From Methanothrix sp. (GTDB taxonomy: Archaea > Halobacteriota > Methanosarcinia > Methanotrichales > Methanotrichaceae): 15,116 nucleotides of DNA. The DNA lies in the NCBI GenBank assembly GCA_028688175.1, contig JAQTYS010000035.1, positions 1 through 15,116 on the forward strand, given 5' to 3'. Below are positions 1 to 7,247 of the stretch, piece by piece. A program made the position numbers and the translations under genes. The notes below the pieces were generated by a model, which was given only the letters and a program-made list of their open reading frames with translations, searched no databases and was not told the DNA's origin. Position 1 is the stretch's first letter. Each line of letters opens with the position of its first letter.

Positions 1-119
1 AGATGCTTCCGCACCGTTACCCGGCTGTGTCCAGTCTGTCTGGCGATCTCGCTGATGCTCAAATTTTTGTTGAACAAATCTCGCAACGTGAGGAACTCCT
101 CCACATCTATCATCCACAT
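1..119 (-). CDS. istA: IS21-family transposase IstA, N-terminus (cut by window edge)
   Basis: Only the first 39 residues lie in the window; the gene runs off the left edge. It reads MWMIDVEEFLTLRDLF followed by a helix-turn-helix (SISEIARQTG, then HSRVTVRKH). This is the characteristic start of IstA, whose N-terminal HTH binds the element's terminal repeats before the DDE integrase domain. The start could be the ATG at 119 or the one at 113; a GGGG stretch just upstream is a weak ribosome site. Two 20-bp direct repeats lie directly upstream at 153-196, as expected for an IS21 left end. It is a different IS21 lineage from the fragment at 704-922: neither the proteins nor the terminal repeats match closely. 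Whether the rest of the element is intact cannot be judged here. Confidence 0.8.
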   Translation of the reverse strand, partial: MWMIDVEEFLTLRDLFNKNLSISEIARQTGHSRVTVRKH

Positions 120-152
120 GACCCCTGTTTTTCAATACCAGGGATTGGCAGG

Positions 153-196
153 TGGACAATTTTATCCCGCCACTATTGGACACTTTTAGACCGCCA
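153..196 (-). repeat. IS21 left-end tandem repeats (two 20-bp copies)
   Basis: Two 20-bp direct repeats occur on the + strand at 153-172 and 177-196, both of the form TGGACAnTTTTAnnCCGCCA. IS21 elements carry multiple such repeats near their ends as transposase binding sites. Read on the minus strand, the outer copy begins TGGCGG at 196, so base 196 is the likely outer end of the element. The IstA start lies 34 bp inside the inner repeat. Confidence 0.75.
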
Positions 197-703
197 TTGA
201 CAAGCAAACATTGAGGCATTATATGTTACCTTGGTACTGCATCCACTAAGGCTTTCAACTTCGTATTTGCAGGCTTGTGTCTCTAACTCCTCTATAAGTC
301 TACTGCAGATGTCTTTGGCTTCTATCTCATTCAGATCCGTTGCCAGTACTAGCCCGCCATCCAGGTACGATTTATCATAGCTCTTTAAATCCAATTGCTT
401 AACCTTTAGAGCCTTATTTCCCTCTGAGTGATCACTCCAGATGCCGACACCGGAACCAGGTAGTTAGCATAATGATTACCCGAGGCTGGTCTCCATTCGG
501 TACGATCTTTTGAAACCGGGACTTGCCTACACTCATTGGGATTTACCCATTTACTTTCATAGTCAATGTAATTCACAATATAGCTAACTTGTCCATGCCA
601 CGCACTTTCGGCGGACACTTCAAAAAACCAAACAGGTACCCAAATCCTCGTGATCTTCTCTAAATTACTAGTGCACCATAACACAAGTTTTAAGTTTTAT
701 AGC
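197..703 (-). pseudogene. Broken fragment of a conserved zinc-ribbon-associated protein family
   Basis: Two minus-strand frames join into one degraded protein. The first (about 703-406) includes ITRIWVPVWFFEV, then TEWRPASGNH and LVPVSASG. The second (about 418-197) continues ALKVKQLDLKSYDKSYLDGG and ends near STKVTYNASMFACQ. I recognise the order VP-W-F, W-R-P-x-S-G, L-V-P-x-S, Y-x-x-x-Y-L-x-G, T-x-Y-x-x-x-x-F from a widespread uncharacterised family with an N-terminal zinc ribbon and a C-terminal LLPVW-type segment. Here the zinc ribbon is missing at the 703 side and the protein stops at base 197, just before where LLPVW would be, exactly at the IS21 end. A frameshift lies at about 405-420. 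The family assignment is from memory of its motifs and needs a profile search; that it is a broken gene is more certain. Confidence 0.6.
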
Positions 704-922
704 CTACCAGCCCCTCCGAGCAGCCACAGAATCGCGGACGCACGGGGGCTGGATGATTTTCCGGATCTTCGGCAGGATCTCATCGGTCGTCCCCTCCTGT
801 GCATCCTTGACCCGGCGCAAGTGCTTTTTCGCGGTATTTGGGGATATGCTCAGTTCGCGGGCTACTTTCTTGTAGGAACCATAGAGTTCGTACATATCGA
901 CGATTCTACGTATATCTGCCAT
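704..922 (-). pseudogene. istA: Truncated IS21-family IstA transposase (second lineage)
   Basis: The N-terminus reads MADIRRIVDMYELYG followed by an HTH (YKKVARELSISPNTAKKHLR). It continues to DEILPKIRKIIQP, a segment typical of archaeal IstA, and then loses similarity and stops after 72 residues, against the several hundred of a full IstA. I chose the ATG at 922 over the GTG at 931 because GGTGA lies 5 bp upstream of it. The DDE catalytic domain and the helper ATPase IstB are absent, so it cannot transpose by itself. The left-end repeats lie upstream at 971-1037. The break falls at roughly 720-745, where the zinc-ribbon-family pseudogene material begins. Confidence 0.75.
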
Positions 923-970
923 CGTTTTCACCTAGAGCCCACCTCTCAGCATACTTGGAGAGAGGAGACT

Positions 971-1037
971 TTCCTTTTTAGGGGGGTCAAAAACGAATCG
1001 GCTTTTCCTTATATAGGGGAGTCAAAATTGAGTCGGC
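971..1037 (-). repeat. IS21 left-end repeats (two ~33-bp imperfect copies)
   Basis: Two imperfect direct repeats occupy 971-1002 and 1005-1037. They share TTCCTT, TAGGGG, GTCAAAA, GA and TCGGC in the same order. They sit upstream of the truncated IstA at 704-922, where transposase binding repeats of an IS21 left end belong. The outer boundary is probably at about 1037-1043. The repeat sequence differs completely from that at 153-196, so two separate IS21 elements inserted here. Confidence 0.7.
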
Positions 1038-1137
1038 GAATACAACCCAATTCAACTAACAATCCGTCGGCTTGCTTGATATCACCCTTGCATCGCTTCC
1101 TCGGTATTTCCAATACATTGTTTAAATAATCATTAAG

Positions 1138-1145
1138 TTTAAATA
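1138..1145 (+). promoter_or_regulatory. TATA-type promoter for the large surface protein
   Basis: TTTAAATA at 1138-1145 lies about 38-45 bp upstream of the ATG at 1183, which would give a leader of roughly 15 bases. A second TTTAAATA at 1121-1128 could serve as an alternative. No experimental start site is known to me. Confidence 0.45.
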
Positions 1146-1182
1146 GTTTAAGGGCACGTACCGAAACAGAACGAATTAGGGG

Positions 1183-4100
1183 ATGAAGGCAACGATGGTG
1201 ATGACCAAGGGTCGAATCTTTAATCGCAGTGAAGGAAAAATAATTAAAAATTATATAGTAAATATTTTATTATTAGCAATCATATTCACCTGTTTTTCCG
1301 CCATTGCTACTATGAATGGTACTTGTATTGAAGATAAATTAATTAATATATCAAGGCCAGAAACTCCGGATGGTCCTCTTCATACAAACCTCTTGATTAA
1401 TTTGAACCCTCAAACATTAGCGCTTGGAGCTCCTACTACCACTCTATCTAATGTTAAGATTTTGATCGTAACAAGTGGTCATGGGCCTCTTACTGGTATT
1501 TCCCCACAAGCAGAAAAAGATTATTGGCAGAGCATTTTGCAAAAGATGGGTTATACTAATATCAATTGGTTTGATGGAGTCCCCTCTTTTGACCTACTAA
1601 ACCAACACGACCTGGTGATCTATGATGCGGGTGGCTACTGGTACCCATTAAGTTCCGAAGTAGAACCTCTATGGAATTACCATTTTACGGGAAAGCCATT
1701 GATTATAATTGCACCTGACATTAATTATGACTGGAATAACATAAAGGGCACAACTAAACCAACGTTTTGCGAGTCAGTCGCACACATAAAAGGCGTTTTG
1801 GGTATAATGCCAGAAGTAGACTTTGAGGTCATAGCAAATACTGGACATGAAATCGTGACTTCAGTGCCTACTAACGTAAAAATACCTATTCCTGCTCAAA
1901 CTAGCTACCCCGATTGCTTTGAGCCAGAAAATGGTGGAGTAGGTGTTCTAACTCAGGGATACATCAGCAAAACCGAATGGGGGAAAGGCTCTAGTAGCGG
2001 TTTGCCTAGCAATGCCGCCTATGACCCACAAGGCTCCTTATTCTCGGTAGTGGCTTATCCTGGTTCAGAATCTGAGGGTAGAACAGTGCTATTTGGGTTC
2101 CCTCCAACTGCTATTACATCAAGCGAAATATTGGACAAATTTGCTGAGGGAACGATAAATTTCGCTCTCGGGAACAACAAGCCAAATTTGAAACTGAACG
2201 CCTACATAGAAGATGCCTTCAGTCCTGAAGGAGTCCCCCCCATTGTGAACAAAGCTCCGGGAGATAAAATCGATATAGTTGCGGCTATAACTCCTAACGA
2301 GGATCTTAACAAGGTGACTCTGGCGATAACTGCGCCTTCAGAGCTGGGAAGTCCTGAGAAAGTATTTACAAAAGAGAAATTTTCATCACAAGATGTGAAT
2401 TATCTCCCGAATCCCGGCCTTTCTGTTGAATTGACGAATCTCAAGGCAAATAAGGACTTGCAAGTGGTGTGGAGGTTCAACATAGCCAACAACGCCAACC
2501 AGGGAGAGAAGACCATAAGTATAGCCGCCAATGTAATTGGCAAGAACATACCTGTCTCAAAGACGGCTAGCTTCAGAGTTGTAAACAATATTGGTGCCAT
2601 TATTATTACCAATAGGCATCTGCTATACGATCCAATAAAATATCATGAAACAGATGTCAATGATCTCTTAACTAATCTGTACGATGTAGCCGCTGGGAAG
2701 GATAGTCAAGTTGCTTGTATTGTTTATTATGTTGACCATTATGACCCAACACTCGAGAACTGGAATCAGGTTATAAGCGATTCAGACTATAATTCAGGAG
2801 AAGCTGCGGTCAATGTAGTCGCAAATAAAATCCGTGACCTAACAAAGGGATGGTTAAATAAGTTAGCTCCTAATACAGTAGATAACCCGTATCCGTACAT
2901 TGTGATCGTCGGTGGTGACGATGTAATACCATTTTATCGAACCTTTTCCGAATATGCAAATGATGAGAAGGATGCGTATTCGTCCTACCCCACTCAGCCT
3001 TTTGCAACTATTAACCATAATTATTTCCTGACAGATACACCGTACGCAGACGTGAAGAATAACGATTGGGGCGACGGCAAAGTTGAGGCTGCGATAGGAA
3101 GAATCACCGGTGCTTCTGCAAAGGATATGGAGGTCTTCATGCAGAATGCCATAATCGGCCCTCAAAGTAGCAGCAACATGGTTGTTGTCTCAGATCATAG
3201 AAATGAGGGATCTTTGATTGCCGCTACAGGGGAAATTGCAGGGGCCAACATATTAAATGATATTGAGCAGCCAAAGACCATTATGGATGATGCGATTGAT
3301 AAGAGTGGCATTGTTAAAGACACTGATGTGGAAAATGCCATGAATAAAGGGTTTGAATTAATGTGGCATGCTTCTCATGGAAGTTATGACAAGCTTTATT
3401 TTAACAGCTATGATCTCTCAGCCAAGTACTTCCTAGATACTAGTGAGATTAATTCGAATGCCTTTGTCAAAGATATAAATATATATCATCCATTTATCTC
3501 GACCGCAGGGTGCCATTCTGGTTTGTTAGGTGCCTATTTGTCGCCTCAAACGAGCTCAACATACGGTGCAACCGATAATTTGGTTTGGGCCTTTGTAAAT
3601 CGCGGCATCAGTGGATATCTGGGGTCTTCCGCCTATGTATATTGTGCTCCAGGAGGAACTTTGGGAACACTTTTCTATAATGCACTGTTATTGGAGCACG
3701 TAACTATAGGTAACGCATTTAAAGATATACTCGTCAACTTCGATCCAAATTCGGCTACTGAACAGAAAACTGTTAGGCAATTTATACTATATGGATTGCC
3801 CTGGATGTCTGTGAACCTTCCGCAGAATAACCAAAAGCAATTATTCAATAGTGCAAGTGTTCAAAATCAAACCGTAATACGAAGTATAAAATCCAGCAGC
3901 ACGAATGCCAGCAATACATATAGCGGGACAATTGACATAGATATAACGGGATGGACTTTTGACACTGTAGAATCATTTGAAGTGCCAGTCCTAAGTGGGA
4001 ACTTTGATGGTGTGAAATACACGGACAATAAATATGAACCGTCAATACCATACATTAAAAAAGAGATTTACTTGCCACTAGGATGCACTGTCAGTAATGT

Positions 4101-5877
4101 AGATGTTACACTATCCACACAAACCGCTTTGGGAAAGCATAATGTTCCAAGTAACCTTAATGATCCACAGTCCAGCAAAATATATACATCTAAAACAGCT
4201 GTCTCTGGCTCATACCCATTATGGGCGTCGAACTATAAGACAAACTTTATTGATGGGAGAAATATACTAAATATCTATATATCTCCTCTGAAGTTCAATA
4301 TAGACACTAAGGATGTCACTTTGTATAAGCAAGTGCATATTTTCATCACTTATCAGACTACAAATACTGCTGTAATGCAAGAAACATTAAGTGCAGAACC
4401 AGAATATACTACCGGACAAACCATAACTACTACTCAGACAATAGGGAATATTGGTACAAGTGTCTTAACCGGTCTTCAGTTAAATCTAAACGCTAAAGAT
4501 ATATATGGCAATACAGTGGCTTCGACCAGTAGCCAGACTTTCAATGTTGCTCCTGGTAGCTCAACATCCTTAAACCTAGCGTTAGCTCAATCACTGCCCC
4601 AGGGAGCCTATACTATAGAAACTAATTTAGTACAAGGATCAAATATATTGGGAACTATGCATGAGAACGTACTTATCTCCAAAGGAGAAATCACTGACTT
4701 TTCCGCACCTGCTAAGGTAGAACCTGGAAAGGACACATATTTTGACATAACATTTAAGAATAATAAGCCATCACCAGTTCAGGCCAGCGGACATGTCTAT
4801 ATTTATGATCCTCATAATATGGAAATTGCCGATTTGCCTTCGTTGCCAATCACTGTCAATTCTGGGTCCGAAGGGCAAATTGAAATTGCATGGAATACCG
4901 CAGGTAAGGAACTTGGACATTATAAGGCAGCAGCATTTGTATCTACGGATGGAGAATCGTTTGGTCCAGAATACTGCGAATTCGATATACAGGTAATAGT
5001 TAACAAGCCTCCTACTGCGCCCAGCAAGCCTTCCGGGTCAGCTAAATGCGTTGCAGGATCATCTTACAGCTATTCCACATCAGCAAAAGATCCTGATAAA
5101 GATAATGTTAAGTATACATTTGACTGGGGTGATGGGACCAAATCAGAAACTGGTTTGGTCAAGTCGGGTACAAAATCGAGTGCAATGCATGCTTGGAGCA
5201 CAGCAGGGACTTATCTGGTCAAAGCCATGGCCACGGACAGCAAGGGAGCCACTTCAGGATATTCAAGCTCATTGACTGTCACCGTCAATCCAAACAAGCC
5301 ACCAAATGCTCCTGGCAAGCCTTCTGGATCCGCAAAAGGCTACGTAGGATCATCTTACAGCTATTCCACATCAGCAAAAGATCCTGATAAAGATAATGTT
5401 AAGTATACATTTGACTGGGGTGATGGGACCAAATCAGAAACTGGTTTGGTCAAGTCGGGTATAAAATCGAGTGCAACGCATTCTTGGAGCACAACAGGAA
5501 CTTATCTGGTTAAAGCAAATGCAATGGATTTCAAGGGAGACGTATCTGGATATTCTGGCTCGTTATCCGTTACGATAAGTCCAAATAGCATTCCTGGCAC
5601 GCCGTCTGTCCCGACAGGCACAGTTACGGGAAAGATCAAAAAATCCTACAGCTATACAACATCTGCAACTGATCCAGATGGAGATAAGTTGAAGTACACA
5701 TTCAACTGGGGTGACGGGAAAACCTCCGTGACGCATTTAGTCAAATCAGGCACAAGCGCAAGCTCACCTCATGCGTGGAGCAAGGCAGGGACGTATCAGG
5801 TTAAAGTCATGGCCACAGATAGTAAAGGCGCACCCTCTATATCATGGTCGAGTCAGGTGGCTGTAACGATAACCTAA
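1183..5877 (+). CDS. Large secreted gingipain-like (C25) cysteine protease with three PKD domains
   Basis: This 1564-residue surface or exported protein has a basic N-terminus and a hydrophobic signal segment at about 25-44. Residues about 90-330 resemble a Rossmann/GATase-like domain (VKILIVTSGHG, LVIYDAGGYW). An Ig-like segment follows at about 340-465. Residues about 470-885 are a peptidase C25 (gingipain-type, caspase-like fold) domain: YIVIVGGDDVIPFYR, WHASHGS with probable catalytic His732, and STAGCHSG with probable nucleophile Cys777. Residues about 920-1065 resemble the beta domain that accompanies C25 proteases. Two further Ig-like segments span about 1065-1270, followed by PKD domains at about 1276-1371, 1373-1466 and 1467-1564 (each with WGDG). 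No C-terminal membrane anchor or sorting tail is visible. AGGGG abuts the chosen ATG, so the ATGs at 1195 or 1201 are possible starts. The gene is visibly AT-richer than the core at 8138-14105. The substrate is unknown. Confidence 0.85.
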   Translation: MKATMVMTKGRIFNRSEGKIIKNYIVNILLLAIIFTCFSAIATMNGTCIEDKLINISRPETPDGPLHTNLLINLNPQTLALGAPTTTLSNVKILIVTSGHGPLTGISPQAEKDYWQSILQKMGYTNINWFDGVPSFDLLNQHDLVIYDAGGYWYPLSSEVEPLWNYHFTGKPLIIIAPDINYDWNNIKGTTKPTFCESVAHIKGVLGIMPEVDFEVIANTGHEIVTSVPTNVKIPIPAQTSYPDCFEPENGGVGVLTQGYISKTEWGKGSSSGLPSNAAYDPQGSLFSVVAYPGSESEGRTVLFGFPPTAITSSEILDKFAEGTINFALGNNKPNLKLNAYIEDAFSPEGVPPIVNKAPGDKIDIVAAITPNEDLNKVTLAITAPSELGSPEKVFTKEKFSSQDVNYLPNPGLSVELTNLKANKDLQVVWRFNIANNANQGEKTISIAANVIGKNIPVSKTASFRVVNNIGAIIITNRHLLYDPIKYHETDVNDLLTNLYDVAAGKDSQVACIVYYVDHYDPTLENWNQVISDSDYNSGEAAVNVVANKIRDLTKGWLNKLAPNTVDNPYPYIVIVGGDDVIPFYRTFSEYANDEKDAYSSYPTQPFATINHNYFLTDTPYADVKNNDWGDGKVEAAIGRITGASAKDMEVFMQNAIIGPQSSSNMVVVSDHRNEGSLIAATGEIAGANILNDIEQPKTIMDDAIDKSGIVKDTDVENAMNKGFELMWHASHGSYDKLYFNSYDLSAKYFLDTSEINSNAFVKDINIYHPFISTAGCHSGLLGAYLSPQTSSTYGATDNLVWAFVNRGISGYLGSSAYVYCAPGGTLGTLFYNALLLEHVTIGNAFKDILVNFDPNSATEQKTVRQFILYGLPWMSVNLPQNNQKQLFNSASVQNQTVIRSIKSSSTNASNTYSGTIDIDITGWTFDTVESFEVPVLSGNFDGVKYTDNKYEPSIPYIKKEIYLPLGCTVSNVDVTLSTQTALGKHNVPSNLNDPQSSKIYTSKTAVSGSYPLWASNYKTNFIDGRNILNIYISPLKFNIDTKDVTLYKQVHIFITYQTTNTAVMQETLSAEPEYTTGQTITTTQTIGNIGTSVLTGLQLNLNAKDIYGNTVASTSSQTFNVAPGSSTSLNLALAQSLPQGAYTIETNLVQGSNILGTMHENVLISKGEITDFSAPAKVEPGKDTYFDITFKNNKPSPVQASGHVYIYDPHNMEIADLPSLPITVNSGSEGQIEIAWNTAGKELGHYKAAAFVSTDGESFGPEYCEFDIQVIVNKPPTAPSKPSGSAKCVAGSSYSYSTSAKDPDKDNVKYTFDWGDGTKSETGLVKSGTKSSAMHAWSTAGTYLVKAMATDSKGATSGYSSSLTVTVNPNKPPNAPGKPSGSAKGYVGSSYSYSTSAKDPDKDNVKYTFDWGDGTKSETGLVKSGIKSSATHSWSTTGTYLVKANAMDFKGDVSGYSGSLSVTISPNSIPGTPSVPTGTVTGKIKKSYSYTTSATDPDGDKLKYTFNWGDGKTSVTHLVKSGTSASSPHAWSKAGTYQVKVMATDSKGAPSISWSSQVAVTIT
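5055..5461 (+). repeat. Exact 116-bp direct repeat inside two PKD domains
   Basis: Bases 5055-5170 and 5346-5461 are identical over 116 bp and offset by 291 bp (97 codons). Each covers the core of one PKD domain, including the FDWGDGTKSE strand. The flanks are similar but diverged, and the third PKD domain (from about 5581) is only protein-level similar. Perfect identity at synonymous sites points to recent duplication or gene conversion. Confidence 0.95.
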
Positions 5878-5887
5878 GATTGGTCAT

Positions 5888-5909
5888 GGAGCTGGCTAGT
5901 CCCAGCTCC
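5888..5909 (+). terminator. Hairpin just after the surface-protein gene
   Basis: GGAGCTGG and CCAGCTCC form a perfect 8-bp stem with a 6-base loop, starting 11 bp after the TAA at 5877. No T-run follows, so a role in termination or 3'-end protection is only inferred. Confidence 0.4.
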
Positions 5910-6386
5910 TTGAAGTGTGTATAACCTGTAATCCATCCACTCTTTTTTCGATACGCCTTAAACTGCAAGAGATTATTATAAGGACTCTTTCAGGCTCAAA
6001 CTCCCTGGTGGTGCGCTCCAGCTTATACAGCGACTCTCTATTCTTACGGATGGCGGTTCTTCGATATCGGGCAGTTGTCGAAGATTCATTCCATAGTGTA
6101 ATGGAATGTGGAGTTAGGCAGAATAGGATTTAGGTCTATTTGAACGAGTTGCACAAAATAGTACATACAACCTGCATTCTTACTAGCACCCATAAAGGCG
6201 CCGCGGGTATGGATGGAGCCGCGGGCCTGGCCAGCCATCAAGCCCCCGTCGCCCCGAGTCAATTTGCCTCTCCTCCTTATGGCTGGCGTTCTTGGAGGAA
6301 CAAGGATAGGCTAGGCTATAAGCCTTTCTTTGGATGAATGAAGCCAGGAACTATCGGATCTCATGAATGTGTTTTCGAGGGATAAG
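5910..6386. other. Gene-poor debris region, no supported gene
   Basis: I see no convincing gene on either strand. A minus-strand frame is open from about 6129 down to a TAG at 5896 (77 codons). It contains peptide-like text such as RESLYKLERTTREFEPERV but has no ATG, GTG or TTG start, and I recognise no family. GCCGCGGG occurs twice, at 6200-6207 and 6218-6225. On the minus strand, 6256-6281 reads AGGAGGAGAGGCAAATTGAC, which loosely resembles the outer part of the dispersed repeat at 6387 and 14720 in inverted orientation, possibly the opposite end of the same kind of element. Confidence 0.5.
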
Positions 6387-6483
6387 AAGGAGGGAGGAGA
6401 AAGTCAATTGGATGTAGGAGGGAAAAATGGCCATCGACTTTCGCCAATATACTATACGTCAATTGCCGATATATAAGGCTTTC
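6387..6483 (+). repeat. Dispersed repeat, copy A (resembles the 5' end of a gene or IS)
   Basis: These 97 bp align almost end to end with 14720-14816. Shared blocks include AAGGAGGGAGG, GTAGGAGGGAAAAATGG, TCGACTTTCGCCA, ACTATACGTCAAT and TTTC-ending AAGGCTTTC. Both copies contain a strong ribosome site, GGAGGG, five bases before an ATG (6427 here). The downstream frame in this copy starts MAIDFRQYTIRQLPIYKAF and runs to 6639. Differences between copies within the DFRQYTIRQ codons are silent (CAA/CAG, TAT/TAC), suggesting the ancestor was coding. It looks like the start of a transposase gene with its flank; I cannot name the family with confidence. Confidence 0.75.
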
Positions 6484-7247
6484 GCTTCAGGCAAGAAGAG
6501 ATCACCTTCACACCAAAGAAACAGTCAGAAAACAGCACAATCGAAGTCTCGGGCAGGCCAGCGCCAAATCCACAGCGCCCTTTCAGGAGGAGCCGATCAC
6601 CGAAGTGACGGCCTGACCCTGCCCGAAGCTCGAATATAAACCGGGCTTGAAGGCGGCAGTCGCGCTGGAATCTCACACAGCGTCCGAATTACCGGAACCT
6701 TTTTTCATGGGGCCTCGTGCCCGCCCTCTCGCCTTCGGCTTTCTGTTATGTGCCGCTTCATGCCCCGACCGTGTATTAGCGCGAGACCTCCAGGCATATT
6801 ACTGCGCCAATTACGGCGCGCAACTTTCTCATCCCGAAGTTTCAGTCTCACAGGCTCTCAAATCCGAATGCACGCCACGACGACATGCATCTCCTGTACC
6901 AAGGAATCATAGCCCGCCAGCCTTAGAAGCCAGCAGCATGCTGCCCCACGAAGGAGCAAACATCTTATCCCCTGTCATCAGAGCATAATCGGATACGTTA
7001 AGCCCACGGCACGCCCGCCACCCAACATTGCATAAAGCGGCAAACTATCTATATAATCGTTATAGATATTAGTAGTTGACGGTCGAGAGCCGTTCGGCCT
7101 GGAAAATAGAAACGATATTTAAGTCCTCTGTGAGCCCTCCGTGCGCTTCTCTTGCTTTTGTGGTGGTAGTCAGTAACCATCTGTTTTAGCCAGTGGCTAA
7201 AGACTATTCCACTACATAGAATGGAAATAGCGAGGAGCTTGGAATTC
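6484..7247. other. Gene-poor region with decayed coding-like frames
   Basis: No intact gene is supported. On the plus strand, coding-like text hops between frames: EEITFTPKKQSENSTIEVSG at about 6497-6556, then EYKPGLKAAVALESHT with ELPEPFFMG at about 6635-6712 in another frame. On the minus strand, 6985-6905 gives ALMTGDKMFAPSWGSMLLAS and needs a one-base shift to continue as GGYDSLVQEMHVVV. None of this identifies a family, so I treat it as possible remnants of unrelated genes. An 8-bp inverted repeat at 7046-7068 is the only clear structured element. Confidence 0.45.
7046..7068. repeat. AT-rich inverted repeat
   Basis: TATCTATA and TATAGATA form a perfect 8-bp inverted repeat separated by 7 bases, inside an AT-rich patch 180 bp beyond the 3' end of the winged-helix gene. 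It could be an operator for a dimeric regulator or chance in AT-rich sequence. Confidence 0.35.

Noticed and set aside
3..200. Plus-strand 65-codon frame at the left edge
   Set aside because: It lies antisense to a clear IstA N-terminus and across IS21 terminal repeats.
650..1129. Plus-strand 159-codon frame
   Set aside because: It is antisense to the truncated IstA and spans the IS21 repeats; its translation has no recognisable motif.
5896..6129. Open minus-strand frame of 77 codons downstream of the surface-protein gene
   Set aside because: It has no ATG, GTG or TTG start and no recognised family, and its stop lies in the hairpin loop. Possibly a remnant, but not supported as a gene.
6170..6260. 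GC-rich patch considered as a tRNA or structured RNA
   Set aside because: No cloverleaf, anticodon arm or T-loop consensus could be laid on it. The repeated GCCGCGGG is the only regularity.
6427..6639. 70-codon plus-strand frame starting inside dispersed repeat copy A
   Set aside because: It has a good ribosome site, but only the first ~20 residues are shared with copy B; the rest looks random. Treated as part of the repeat, not an intact gene.
6647..6988. 113-codon plus-strand frame
   Set aside because: No ribosome site or family motif, and it is rich in Pro, Ser and Arg as expected for a chance frame. Coding-like text also appears on the opposite strand.
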